Part shown: in pieces, positions 53,216-64,000 of the stretch | How positions within the stretch are numbered: position 1 is the stretch's first letter | Layout: the number at the start of each line of letters is the position of its first letter | Source: Pseudoxanthomonas sp. SL93 | GTDB taxonomy: Bacteria; Pseudomonadota; Gammaproteobacteria; Xanthomonadales; Xanthomonadaceae | Reading direction: 5' to 3' | DNA: 64,000 nucleotides | Assembly: GCF_026625825.1 (NCBI RefSeq) | Contig: NZ_CP113065.1 | Coordinates: 1,550,001-1,614,000 of the forward strand | Translations under genes and position numbers: made by a program | Notes under the pieces: model-generated | The model's input: the letters and a program-made list of their open reading frames with translations, nothing else | What the model was told of the DNA's origin: nothing | The model's database searches: none

Positions 53216-54772
53216 ATGAATCCTCGCCTGATCGCTGCCCTCGTCCTGGGTCTCATTGCCTTCGCACCATCCCTTTCAGCACAAGCCACCCGCCTGCAGA
53301 CTGACAGCGAAGCCAGCCTTACCCCGCGGCAAACCGCCCCCACCTGGAAACTCGCAGCATTTCCCGCACCAAGCACCACGTCGATCGGCTATCGCGAACT
53401 GCCCGTAAGGCGACTTCTGGACTTGCAGCACCGGAATGCCAGCCAGCGCATCAAGGCAACGCAGATCGGCATCGGCCGGACCCTCTTGGGTGAGGGAATG
53501 CAGCGCACCACGCCCGCGCTGCGCTGGATTCCCCTCAAGACTGGCGGCGCCGTGGCCCGCCTGCAGGTATCGTCTCCCGATGCCTTGGCACTGCGGGTGG
53601 GCCTGCAGGTCAGGATGCTCCATCCGCATGTCGAGCTGCGCTTCGCCGGGCAGGATGCCGCCTCGCAGGTCGTGGCCATGGTGACGGCGGCCGACGCCGC
53701 GCGCTCCGCGGACGGCAGTGGCATCTACTGGACACCCGCCACCGACGGCGCCGGCCAGATCATCGAGCTCTATCGCCCCGCGCATGTCGCCGCGAGCCAG
53801 GTGCGCGTGCAGGCGCCATTGCTCTCGCATCTGGTGAGCAACAGCCGCAACGACTTCAAGCTGATCGAGAAGGTCGGCGAATCCGGGAGCTGCAACATCA
53901 ACGCGATGTGCAAGGTCGCCCAGCTGGGCCCCGCCTATGTGCAGGCCAAGAATGCGGTCGCGCATATGGTGTACGTGGAGAACGGCGCGTCCTACATCTG
54001 TACCGGCACGCTGCTCAACGACACCGTGGCAGCCACCCAGGTGCCTTACTTCTACAGCGCGGCGCATTGCATCGACAACCAGACCGTCGCCAGCACGCTC
54101 AATACGTACTGGGCCTACGAGAATTCCGCTTGCGGCACGCTGGATGCACAACGCCACTCGCCGTTGACCGGCGGTGCCGATCTGCTCTTCTCCGATGCCG
54201 TTACCGATGCGCTGCTGCTGCGCCTGCGCAATCCGGCACCCGCAGGCGCGACGTTTGCCGGCTGGGATGCCAGTCCGCTCGCAGCCAATGCGGAGATCAT
54301 CGGCATCCATCATCCCTCGGGGGATGCGAAGAAGGTTTCGCTGGGACGGCATGTTAGCGACACGTATCCCCAACAGTTCACGGTGGGTTGGCAGGAAGGC
54401 ACTACTGAGGGTGGCAGCAGCGGATCGGGCCTGTTCGCCCTTTACGCCGACAGCACATATCGGCTGCGCGGCGGTCTTTATGGCGGGAAGGCGTCCTGCA
54501 GCAATACCGGCTCGCTCACCAACACGGCCAACCGCGACCATTACTCACGACTGGACGTGATCTTCCCGCAGATCAAGCAGTGGCTGGCCTCGGAACCGGT
54601 GCGTGAAAACGGATCGCACGCACTGGTGCGCACCGCCGGTGCGGTCGCCCAAGGCCAAGGCACACGCACCGCGCAGACTGCGCCAACGCCTGCGCCCGTA
54701 CAGTCGACGCCGAGCGAGCGACAGTCCGTCCGTCGTGTATCGCGGGGACGCAGTGGCGTGCTTGACCGCTGA
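53216..54772 (+). CDS. Secreted trypsin-like serine protease (lysyl-endopeptidase-like)
   Basis: A 518-residue secreted protease. Signal peptide about 1-22 (LVLGLIAFAPSLSAQA), a propeptide of about 180 residues, then a chymotrypsin-fold domain: H284 in FYSAAHCID, an aspartate in GGADLLFSD, and the serine in EGTTEGGSSGSGLF. Cysteines (SGSCNINAMC; ENSACG) suit disulfides. The closest type is the Lysobacter/Achromobacter lysyl endopeptidase. A Thr/Pro/Gln tail ends in a basic cluster (RQSVRRVSRGR). The start is uncertain: GTG 53156 and ATG 53204 are also in frame; none has a good ribosome site. Confidence 0.88.
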   Translation: MNPRLIAALVLGLIAFAPSLSAQATRLQTDSEASLTPRQTAPTWKLAAFPAPSTTSIGYRELPVRRLLDLQHRNASQRIKATQIGIGRTLLGEGMQRTTPALRWIPLKTGGAVARLQVSSPDALALRVGLQVRMLHPHVELRFAGQDAASQVVAMVTAADAARSADGSGIYWTPATDGAGQIIELYRPAHVAASQVRVQAPLLSHLVSNSRNDFKLIEKVGESGSCNINAMCKVAQLGPAYVQAKNAVAHMVYVENGASYICTGTLLNDTVAATQVPYFYSAAHCIDNQTVASTLNTYWAYENSACGTLDAQRHSPLTGGADLLFSDAVTDALLLRLRNPAPAGATFAGWDASPLAANAEIIGIHHPSGDAKKVSLGRHVSDTYPQQFTVGWQEGTTEGGSSGSGLFALYADSTYRLRGGLYGGKASCSNTGSLTNTANRDHYSRLDVIFPQIKQWLASEPVRENGSHALVRTAGAVAQGQGTRTAQTAPTPAPVQSTPSERQSVRRVSRGRSGVLDR

Positions 54773-54800
54773 CCGGCCCCAACCGAGTCGATTCCGCACC

Positions 54801-54828
54801 AAGGCCGGCACATGCCGGCCTTTTTTTG
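54801..54828 (+). terminator. Intrinsic terminator of the serine protease gene
   Basis: AAGGCCGGCA / TGCCGGCCTT with a 2-base loop, followed by a T-run to 54827: the clearest Rho-independent terminator in the window. Confidence 0.92.
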
Positions 54829-54909
54829 TTCCGCCGGATGCATCCACTTCATCGTCGCCCCACACGGCACCACAAGAATCAGCACACCTTCCATTGCACC
54901 GGGTCGCCG

Positions 54910-55437
54910 ATGCCCACCCTCTTCACCCATGCCCTGCTCCCGCTCGCTGCCGGCGTCGCACTGGGTAGCGCCCGCGTTCCGCCCCGTCTGGTCGCGGCCG
55001 GAATGATCGCCGCCGTCCTGCCGGATGCCGACGTGGCGATGTTCAAGTTCGGCATCGACTACGCGCATGCGTTCGGGCACCGCGGTGCCAGCCATTCGCT
55101 GCTGTTCGCGCTGGCATGCGGAATACTGGGCGCCGGCGCATCGCGCTGGCTGCACGCCAGTGCGCGCACGGCTTTCCTGTTCATCGCCCTCGCCGCCGCC
55201 TCGCACCCGTTGCTGGACATGCTGACGGACGGGGGCTTGGGCGTGGCGCTGTACTGGCCATGGTCAGATGCGCGGCATTTCGCGCCGTGGCGCGTGATCG
55301 AGGTCTCGCCGTTCGCCCACCGCTTCTTCAGCGCGCGGGGCGTGGAGGTAATGCTGTCCGAACTGCGCTGCGTGTGGTGGCCGGCGCTGACCGTGGCCGC
55401 CCTCGCCTTCTGGAGACGCCGCAGGAAATCCCTGTAG
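54910..55437 (+). CDS. YdjM-like inner-membrane metal-dependent hydrolase
   Basis: A 175-residue membrane protein: LFTHALLPLAAGVALG, VLPDADVAMFKFG, HRGASHSLLFALACG, ASHPLLDMLTDGGLG, the His/Asp pattern of the LexA-binding/YdjM group. Four helices. Its TAG stop is contributed by a REP (GTAGGAGC) that begins at the last codons. Confidence 0.85.
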   Translation: MPTLFTHALLPLAAGVALGSARVPPRLVAAGMIAAVLPDADVAMFKFGIDYAHAFGHRGASHSLLFALACGILGAGASRWLHASARTAFLFIALAAASHPLLDMLTDGGLGVALYWPWSDARHFAPWRVIEVSPFAHRFFSARGVEVMLSELRCVWWPALTVAALAFWRRRRKSL

Positions 55438-55580
55438 GAGCAACGTCAGTCGCGACCACACGGCCGGATTGGTCGATGGGACATGAAGAAACGTGGAGAA
55501 CGCGACACCGGAAGCATCGCGGCTGCGGGCGCTGGCGCTGGTGTGTCTCAATCCGCGGTCGCGACTGACGTCGCTCCTAC
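55433..55580. repeat. REP palindrome pair
   Basis: Arms at 55433-55457 (GTAGGAGCAACGTCAGTCGC) and 55557-55580 inverted, 99 bases apart. The first supplies the TAG of the upstream gene. Confidence 0.88.
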
Positions 55581-55593
55581 AAGAAGCGATGCG

Positions 55594-56004
55594 TCAGTTC
55601 ACTTCCTGCGCGGGATCCGGCTTGCCGGCCTTCATCTGCTCGGCCAGCTGCGCTTCGAACTGCTCCAGGGTCAGGCCCTGTGCGGCGGCTTCGATCACCG
55701 CGGTGTCGCGCAGTTCGTCCGAATACACCAGCCTGACCGCATTGCCTTGCGCCTCATGCAGCTCGGCCGCCTGCTTGATCATCGCCAGCACTTCGGCGGC
55801 ACTGTCGGAGCTGCCGGCGATGCGGCCGTCCAAGCCGAAGACCCACACCCCCGCCTGCCGCACGATGCCCGCCAGCAGGTCGCCCTGCGGATTGCGCAGC
55901 TCGGCATGCGGCTCGATGGCGGGGGCGTTCGCACGCGCCTGGTTGCGGAGCTTCTCGGCCTTTCGCTTCTTCGCCTCGCGGCGCGCCTTGGACTGGATGG
56001 ACAT
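55594..56004 (-). CDS. Conserved hypothetical protein with basic N-terminus
   Basis: A 136-residue soluble protein: residues 1-25 are Lys/Arg-rich and helical (KARREAKKRKAEKLRNQARA), the rest acidic (GLTLEQFEAQLAEQMKAG). I recognise no family. The basic start could bind nucleic acid. It is 17 bases after the MFS gene on the same strand. Confidence 0.75.
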   Translation of the reverse strand: MSIQSKARREAKKRKAEKLRNQARANAPAIEPHAELRNPQGDLLAGIVRQAGVWVFGLDGRIAGSSDSAAEVLAMIKQAAELHEAQGNAVRLVYSDELRDTAVIEAAAQGLTLEQFEAQLAEQMKAGKPDPAQEVN

Positions 56005-56021
56005 GGGGGAATTCTCGTCGT

Positions 56022-57275
56022 TCAGAGGTGATCGGTGGGTTCCAGCGCCGCGCTCTCGCGGGGACAGGATGGCATGTCGCGGCTGACGCTGGCTTCCCAG
56101 CGCCACATCAGCCAGCCCAGCAGCGTGAAGCCTGCCATGCCCAGCGCCAGGTGCAGGCCGTGGTGGCTCAGCAGTGGCGACAGCACCCCGGCGATGATCG
56201 CGTTGACCACCAGGTTGCTGAAAGCCTGCAGCGACGACGCGGCGCCGCGCTGGCGCGGGTACATGTCCAGGATGGACAACGTCAGGATGGGGAACACCAG
56301 CGCCACGCCCAGCGCCGCCAGCGTCATCGGCATCACGGCCCACGGAATCCGCATCGCATCGCCCGCCCAGGCGTTGTAGCCCACGTTGGCCACCATCGCC
56401 ACCGCCATGCAGCCGAAGCCGATGGCCACCAGCCGCCGACCCTCCACTCGGCCAGCGGAACGGCCCGACAGGAAGGCACCCAGCACCATGCCGCCGATCG
56501 TAGGCAGGAACAGCCAGGCGAACTGCTGCTCGTTCAGATGCAGCAGGTCCATCACGAACGCCGGCGCCGATGCGATATACAGGAACAGGCCGCCGAAGCT
56601 CAGCGAACCGGCCGCCGCCAGTCGCAGGAAGCGACGGTTGCCGAGGATGGCGAAGTAGTCGCGCAGCAGGTGGCGTGGCGACACTTTGAGGCGCACTTCC
56701 TTGGGGTGCGTTTCCGGCAGCCACGCCCCCACCGACAGCATCAGCAGCAGCGAGAAGCCGGCCAGGAACCAGAAGATCATCGGCCACGCACTCCAGCCCA
56801 GGATCCAGCCGCCCACGATGGGGGCGATGGCCGGCGCGATGCCGAAGATCATCGACACCTGGCTCATCAACCGTTGCGCATCGTCGCCGTGGTGCACGTC
56901 GCGGACCACCGCGCGGCCGACGATGAAACCCACGCCGGCCGACAGCCCCTGCAGCGCACGGAAGAACAGCAGGGTGCCCATGTCGGTGGACAGCGCGCAG
57001 CCCACCGATGCCAGCAGGAACACGGACAGGCCGCCCAGGATGACCTTGCGCCGCCCGAACGCATCCGACAGCGGCCCGTGCACCAGGCTCATCAGCGCAT
57101 ACGTCAGCAGGTACACGCTGATCGTCTGCTGCATGGCCACCTTGTCGGCGCCCAGCTGCGCGCCCATGGCCGGAAAGGCCGGGAAAATGGTGTCGATGGA
57201 GAACGGCCCGAACATGGCCAGTCCGCCCAGCAGCAGGGCCAGGCGAAGGCTGGAGACGGGTTTGGCGACGCTCAT
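56022..57275 (-). CDS. Bcr/CflA-type drug efflux MFS transporter
   Basis: A 417-residue MFS protein with 12 helices. FSIDTIFPAFPAMGAQLGAD and GPLSDAFGRRKVILGG (motif A) and GFIVGRAVVRDVH place it in the Bcr/CflA group (H+ antiporters for drugs or sulfonamides, also dipeptides/cysteine). I start at ATG 57275 behind AGGAG; ATG 57314 is also in frame. It is divergent from the glycine riboswitch and gcvP. Confidence 0.88.
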   Translation of the reverse strand: MSVAKPVSSLRLALLLGGLAMFGPFSIDTIFPAFPAMGAQLGADKVAMQQTISVYLLTYALMSLVHGPLSDAFGRRKVILGGLSVFLLASVGCALSTDMGTLLFFRALQGLSAGVGFIVGRAVVRDVHHGDDAQRLMSQVSMIFGIAPAIAPIVGGWILGWSAWPMIFWFLAGFSLLLMLSVGAWLPETHPKEVRLKVSPRHLLRDYFAILGNRRFLRLAAAGSLSFGGLFLYIASAPAFVMDLLHLNEQQFAWLFLPTIGGMVLGAFLSGRSAGRVEGRRLVAIGFGCMAVAMVANVGYNAWAGDAMRIPWAVMPMTLAALGVALVFPILTLSILDMYPRQRGAASSLQAFSNLVVNAIIAGVLSPLLSHHGLHLALGMAGFTLLGWLMWRWEASVSRDMPSCPRESAALEPTDHL

Positions 57276-57377
57276 CGCAGGGGGAACTCCTGGCAGGTCC
57301 GGTGCCGCGTTCATGAACAGGCCGGGCCGGAGGGCTGCATAGGGTACGCCGAAACGCCGCGCGGACGCCCGCCGGGC

Positions 57378-57383
57378 TATAAT
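57378..57383 (+). promoter_or_regulatory. -10 of the gcvP transcript
   Basis: A perfect TATAAT just before the riboswitch; no convincing -35. Confidence 0.7.
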
Positions 57384-57396
57384 CGCCGGGCAAGAT

Positions 57397-57593
57397 CAGG
57401 TGGGAGAAGCCCGTCGCCCGCGACGTGCTGCCGAAGGCGCAAACGCCCGTAATCGCTCAGGCCCGATACCATCACCGCTACAAACACTCTGGAGAGACCA
57501 GCCGCCATCCGGTAGCGCTGGCGCCGAAGGGGCACGAAGCACGCGACCTCGTCCGCCGCGCTTCCAAACTCTCAGGCAGAAGGACAGAGGGGC
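57397..57593 (+). ncRNA. Tandem glycine riboswitch
   Basis: Two glycine aptamers in a row. The first runs from GGTGGGAGAAGCCC (57399) through GCCGAAGGCGCAA to CGCTCAGGCCCGATACC; the second from CTCTGGAGAGACC (57489) through GCGCCGAAGGGGCACG to ACTCTCAGGCAGAAGGACAG and AGGGG. These blocks (GGGAGAG, CCGAAGGGGCA, CTCTCAGGCAAAAGGAC-like) are the gcvT motif core. Glycine binding should turn on the downstream glycine decarboxylase. A GC stem just after (CGCGCGG-type, 57600-57620) may be the expression platform. Confidence 0.9.
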
Positions 57594-57649
57594 ACTCCAC
57601 GCGCGGTTTCCGCGCGCCCGGTCCTATTGCCCCTTCCCGGATGCCCGCC

Positions 57650-60517
<2,868 letters not shown>

Positions 60518-60540
60518 GCCTCACCGCCCGGTTCCGCACG

Positions 60541-60563
60541 ACGGCCCCGCATCGCGGGGCCGT
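60541..60563 (+). terminator. Terminator-like stem after gcvP
   Basis: ACGGCCCCGC / GCGGGGCCGT with a 3-base loop, 23 bases past the gcvP stop; tail CTGCGTTT is weakly T-rich. Confidence 0.65.
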
Positions 60564-60690
60564 CTGCGTTTGCGCCCTGCCTGCAGCACACGGAAGTGAC
60601 TTCTGGCGGCAGCCGAAGTGACTTGCGACCCTGTCGTCCCGCTTGCCGCGCCGGCTAGCCTGACGTTCCTGTCTTCCACCGGGATGCGTC

Positions 60691-62028
60691 ATGCGCCTTG
60701 TCCTTCTTTCCTGCGCCGTGCTCGTCGCCGCCGCGCTGCTGCCGGCCGGTCACGCCCGCGCCGTCGATGCGCCCGCCTGCCATGCCGGCGCCTATCGCCT
60801 CCTTGATGGCAGCGTGGTGGAGATCGGTCGCGTCAGCGAACCGGCACAACTGCGCTGGCGGCGCGTGGATGGCAGCACCGGCCTGCTCTCGCCCGCGGAC
60901 GATGCATGGCGCAGCACCACGGGCTGGACCGGCCGCCCCGACGGCAAGGTCGTGCGCTTCGGCGACTGCGCGGAAGCCCGCATCGACTTCGATGGGCAGG
61001 CCGGCTCGAAGATCGCCTTCGACATCACCGAAACGCGTTTCGCCGGCAAGGGCGAGCAGTTGCGTGGCCGGCTGGTGCTGCCGCAGGGTGATGGTCCCGT
61101 GCCGATCGCGGTCATCGTGCACGGGTCGGAGGACTACTCCGGCGTCGACTTCTATTCAGCACAGCATCTGTTCCCCGCGCAGGGCGTGGGCGTGTTCGTC
61201 TACGACAAGCGCGGCACCGGGCAGTCCACCGGCAAGTACACGCAGGACTTCCATCTGCTGTCCGACGACGCCGTCGCGGCATTGGCTGAAGCACGTCGCC
61301 TGGCCGGTCCGCGCGCGGCGCGCACCGGCTTCCTGGGCGGCAGCCAGGCCGGCTGGATCGCACCGCTGGCGGCCAGCAAGACCGGTGATGCCGCCTTCGT
61401 CGTGGTCGGCTACGGCATGGCGGACAGTCCGCTGGCCGAGGATCGCGACCAGGTGATGCTGGACCTGCGCCGCGCCGGGTACGGCGACGACGTGCTGGCG
61501 ACGGCGCGCGAGATCACCGATGCCACCGGTGCCGTCGTGGCTTCGCGCCGCGAGGCCGACTGGGAACGCCTGGAGGCCGTCCGCCGCCGCTATGCAGGCG
61601 AACCCTGGTACCCCGCGATCAAGGGCGAGTTCAGTGGCCTGCTCCTGCAGCACACGCGGGAGCAGATCGAAGCCACCGCCGCGCAGCACGACAAGGGCAC
61701 CACGTGGAATTACGACGCCCTGCCGGTGCTGCGGGCCCTGCGCATCCCGCAGCTGTGGATCCTGGCGGGCGCGGACCGCGAAGCGCCGCCGGAGGAAACC
61801 CGTCGCCGCCTGGTGGCGTTGGCGGAAGCGGGCCACCCGATCACCACGGTGGTATTCCCCGACACCGACCATGGCATCCGCGAATTCGAGACCGGTGACG
61901 ATGACAGCCGCACGTACACGCGCGTCGCCGACGGATACCAGCGCATGCAGGCCGACTGGATCCTTACCGGCTCGCTGCCGGATGCCCCCTACGGGCGTGC
62001 GCAGCTGCTGGCGCAGCCAAGGCGCTGA
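60691..62028 (+). CDS. Exported alpha/beta hydrolase
   Basis: A 445-residue secreted hydrolase. Signal peptide about 1-24 (LLPAGHARA), a beta-rich N-terminal region of about 100 residues, then an alpha/beta hydrolase: VIVHGSEDYSG, VFVYDKRGTGQSTG, nucleophile S218 in FLGGSQAGW, acid in LWILAGADREAPPEE and histidine in DTDHGIREF. Similar to serine aminopeptidase S33-like esterases. Substrate unknown. Confidence 0.88.
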   Translation: MRLVLLSCAVLVAAALLPAGHARAVDAPACHAGAYRLLDGSVVEIGRVSEPAQLRWRRVDGSTGLLSPADDAWRSTTGWTGRPDGKVVRFGDCAEARIDFDGQAGSKIAFDITETRFAGKGEQLRGRLVLPQGDGPVPIAVIVHGSEDYSGVDFYSAQHLFPAQGVGVFVYDKRGTGQSTGKYTQDFHLLSDDAVAALAEARRLAGPRAARTGFLGGSQAGWIAPLAASKTGDAAFVVVGYGMADSPLAEDRDQVMLDLRRAGYGDDVLATAREITDATGAVVASRREADWERLEAVRRRYAGEPWYPAIKGEFSGLLLQHTREQIEATAAQHDKGTTWNYDALPVLRALRIPQLWILAGADREAPPEETRRRLVALAEAGHPITTVVFPDTDHGIREFETGDDDSRTYTRVADGYQRMQADWILTGSLPDAPYGRAQLLAQPRR

Positions 62029-62067
62029 CGCAGCGCGCGATGATGCGACCGGCGATGATGGAGCCGT

Positions 62068-62073
62068 TATGAT
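62068..62073 (+). promoter_or_regulatory. Candidate -10 for a leaderless transcript
   Basis: TATGAT ends 6 bases before the ATG at 62080; no ribosome site. Confidence 0.45.
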
Positions 62074-62079
62074 CGCGCC

Positions 62080-63324
62080 ATGGCCAGCACCCTCGCCTTC
62101 TTCCTTGATGTCCTGATCTTCATCGTCCTGGCCTGGGCCGCCTGGCGGGCCGTGGCGCGCTCGATCCCCGTCGCCGTCATCCCGATCATCATCGGGCTGG
62201 TGCTGGCCGCCACCGGCGTGCTGCCCGCCGGCTGGGGCGTGCCGTCGAAGCTTGGTGACCAGCTGGGTTTCGTCGGCGTGCTGCTGCTCGCCTTCACCGC
62301 CGGCCTTGAAACGCGCCAGTCCGCGCACCTGCCCACCACCGCCGAAGCCGCTCCGCTGCCGCGCACGCAGGCGCTGCGTTTCATGGCCAGCGCCGGCATG
62401 GCGCTGCTGCTGCCGTTCGCACTGGGCACGCTGGCCGCGCATTACTACTTCACCGGCCTGCCGGGCTGGGACGCACCGCGCGGCGGCGCGTGGATGGGCT
62501 CGATGGCCATCGGCCTGTGCCTTGCGGTGAGTGCGCTGCCGGTGCTGATCGGCATCGTGCGCGAACTCGGTCCGCTGCATCGCCCGCTGACCCAGCTAGC
62601 GCTGCGCATCGCGGTGATCGACGACGCCGTGCTGTGGATCGGCCTCGCGCTGTTGCTGCTGGCCGCCGAGGGCGGTTCACTGCTGGCCGGCGCCTCCGTC
62701 CTGCACCTGCTCGCGCTGGGCGTGGTGATCCTGCTGGCCACCGCCGGCACGCTGGCGCAGCGGCTGCACGCACCGCCGCCGGCCTGGCTGGTGTGGGTGT
62801 CGTTGCCGGTCTTCCTGGTCACCGGTGCCTGGGCCAGTTCGCAGCTCGGCCTGCATGCCCTGCTGGGCGCGTACTTCGGCGGCGCGATGGTGCCGCCGGC
62901 GTGGGGCCGACGCTTGCCGGTGGAACGGCTGGGCCAGTTCGCGCTGATCGGGCTCGCACCGCTGTTCTTCGGCCACAGCGGCCTGAAGATCGACGGCAGC
63001 GTGCTGGGCTGGGCGTCGCTGCAGGCGTCGTTCGCGCTGCTGGTGCTGGCGGTGGTCGCCAAGCTCGCCGCCGTGCTGGCCTGTCCGCCGGCCTCGCACC
63101 TGTCCCGCCGCGACGCGCTGGCCGTCGGTGCGCTGCTGCAGTGCAAGGGCCTGATGGAAATCGTCGCCGCCACCATCCTGCGCGACAAAGGCCTGTTGTC
63201 CGAACACGCCTTCGCCGCACTGGTCACGCTGGCCGTGCTGTCGACGCTGCTGACCGGCCCGTTCTTCCGTGCGCTGGTGAAGCGCCGCGCCTCGCAAACG
63301 CAATCAGGCAGCCAGCCGGCCTGA
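62080..63324 (+). CDS. CPA2-family cation/proton antiporter
   Basis: A 414-residue membrane protein with about 12 helices (ALFLVIG-type N-terminus, VIPIIIGLVLAATGVLPAG, LCLAVSALPVLIGIVRELG, VIDDAVLWIGLALLLLAAEG, LMEIVAATILRDKGLLSEHAF). No soluble RCK/TrkA-N domain, unlike KefB/C. Exchanges K+ or Na+ for H+. Confidence 0.9.
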   Translation: MASTLAFFLDVLIFIVLAWAAWRAVARSIPVAVIPIIIGLVLAATGVLPAGWGVPSKLGDQLGFVGVLLLAFTAGLETRQSAHLPTTAEAAPLPRTQALRFMASAGMALLLPFALGTLAAHYYFTGLPGWDAPRGGAWMGSMAIGLCLAVSALPVLIGIVRELGPLHRPLTQLALRIAVIDDAVLWIGLALLLLAAEGGSLLAGASVLHLLALGVVILLATAGTLAQRLHAPPPAWLVWVSLPVFLVTGAWASSQLGLHALLGAYFGGAMVPPAWGRRLPVERLGQFALIGLAPLFFGHSGLKIDGSVLGWASLQASFALLVLAVVAKLAAVLACPPASHLSRRDALAVGALLQCKGLMEIVAATILRDKGLLSEHAFAALVTLAVLSTLLTGPFFRALVKRRASQTQSGSQPA

Positions 63325-63349
63325 CGTCGCCTAGCCTGACGTCGCCTAG
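63320..63349. repeat. 15-base tandem duplication at a convergent junction
   Basis: CCTGACGTCGCCTAG occurs twice in tandem; the first copy holds the antiporter stop, the second the VOC stop on the other strand. Confidence 0.8.
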
Positions 63350-63774
63350 AAGGTGACCTTCACCGACGGCGCGCTGCGCCTGGCCTCACCGTGGTACACG
63401 GCTTCGATGTTGTTGCCGTCCGGGTCCAGCACGAACGCTGCGTAGTACCCCGGATGGTAGGGCCGCTCGCCCGGCGCGCCGTTGTCGGTGCCACCATTGG
63501 CCAGCGCGGCCTCGTGGAACGCCTCCACCGTCGCCCTGTCCCGTGCCTGGAACGCCAGGTGGTGCCGACCGGTCAGCTTGCCTTCCGCCGCCTCGCTGTC
63601 GGCAGTGGACACGAACAGCTCATCGGCCCAGAAATAATCGTCGGCGGTGCCGCCCATCGGCACGCCCAGTACATCGAACACCGCCGTGTAGAACGCGCGG
63701 CTGGCGTCGAGGTCGCGGACGACCAGTTGGATGTGGTCGATCAGCCGACCGCGATGCAGTTCCTGGGTTTCCAT
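63346..63774 (-). CDS. VOC-superfamily (glyoxalase-like) protein
   Basis: A 142-residue single-unit VOC protein: LIDHIQLVVRDLDASRAFYT, ADELFVSTADSEAAEG, HHLAFQARDRATVEAFH and AAFVLDPDGNNIEAVYHGE with metal-ligand His/Glu. Could be a dioxygenase, glyoxalase or resistance type; unknown. The ATG follows GAGGATCGC. The 225 bases to the right edge contain no gene I can support. Confidence 0.85.
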   Translation of the reverse strand: METQELHRGRLIDHIQLVVRDLDASRAFYTAVFDVLGVPMGGTADDYFWADELFVSTADSEAAEGKLTGRHHLAFQARDRATVEAFHEAALANGGTDNGAPGERPYHPGYYAAFVLDPDGNNIEAVYHGEARRSAPSVKVTF

Positions 63775-64000
63775 GGTGCGATCCTCGGTTGAAGAGCGGA
63801 CAGTGATGGCATGGCATGCGGTCAGCGAGTGTCCGCGACCGGATGTCAGGGCCTCGTCAACGCGGCGTCAACGCGAGGTTCCGATGCCCCCGTGGCGAAG
63901 TGCACGTGCGGCCTCATGACGCGGCCTGCACATCTCCGGCTCGATCATCGCCGGCTGAAGGCCGCCAGCCTAGGTGGCCGTGCCGACCAGGAGACCCCAC

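Noticed and set aside
63775..64000. Possible gene at the right edge
   Set aside because: Only short frames with no start signal or motif.

Overview
The window is GC-rich bacterial chromosome with almost no spacer DNA. Gene content points to a gammaproteobacterium of the Xanthomonadaceae, most like Pseudoxanthomonas, Stenotrophomonas or Lysobacter: an angiotensin-converting-enzyme-like M2 dipeptidase, a lysyl-endopeptidase-like serine protease, a TTG-started minD, REP palindromes of the GGAGCGACGTCAGTCGCGA type, and several short or absent leaders. The genus is inferred, not proven. I see no rRNA, tRNA, CRISPR array, insertion sequence, prophage or replication origin.

1-20 kb is a polyamine island. 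On the minus strand the order spuA-spuB-spuC-spuD-spuE-spuF (gamma-glutamyl-GABA hydrolase, gamma-glutamylpolyamine synthetase, aminotransferase, two polyamine-binding lipoproteins, ABC ATPase running off the left edge) is the Pseudomonas spu order. Divergent from it are a second glutamine-synthetase-like gene and a puuB-like FAD oxidase. After a receiver/GGDEF gene and an MFS transporter come puuC (aldehyde dehydrogenase) and puuR (cupin repressor). Divergent from puuR run an omega-amino-acid:pyruvate aminotransferase, alanine dehydrogenase and a CoA-acylating mmsA. Read together: polyamine uptake, gamma-glutamylation, oxidation to GABA/succinate, a direct transaminase route, and a beta-alanine/malonic-semialdehyde branch for the aminopropyl part, with alanine dehydrogenase regenerating the pyruvate acceptor.

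20-26 kb: an outer-membrane barrel protein, a tripartite efflux operon (NodT-type channel, HlyD adaptor, DUF2955 membrane protein), then a CheY-like receiver followed by a CheX-type phosphatase carrying four MshEN-like repeats. 26-39 kb: rlmL, a small hydrolase, MOSC protein, amidase, tesB, a DUF2007-like protein, two tandem ECF sigma factors fused to membrane domains, a seven-EF-hand protein, PAP2-like protein, bpt, an EEP-family lipoprotein and purT.

39-50 kb: a compact SPFH / small membrane / Arc-like / DUF4177 operon behind a promoter with helically phased TGATATC repeats; an M15 peptidase; an AlkA-like glycosylase; a SRPBCC protein; a DesKR-like two-component pair; a GNAT protein joined to minCDE; and a HEXXH protein whose 3' end is amplified into a 133-bp tandem array that runs into a REP. 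51-64 kb: the M2 dipeptidase, a secreted serine protease, small membrane and cytosolic proteins, a Bcr/CflA pump, gcvP behind a tandem glycine riboswitch, a secreted alpha/beta hydrolase, a CPA2 antiporter and a VOC protein. The last 225 bases hold nothing I can support.
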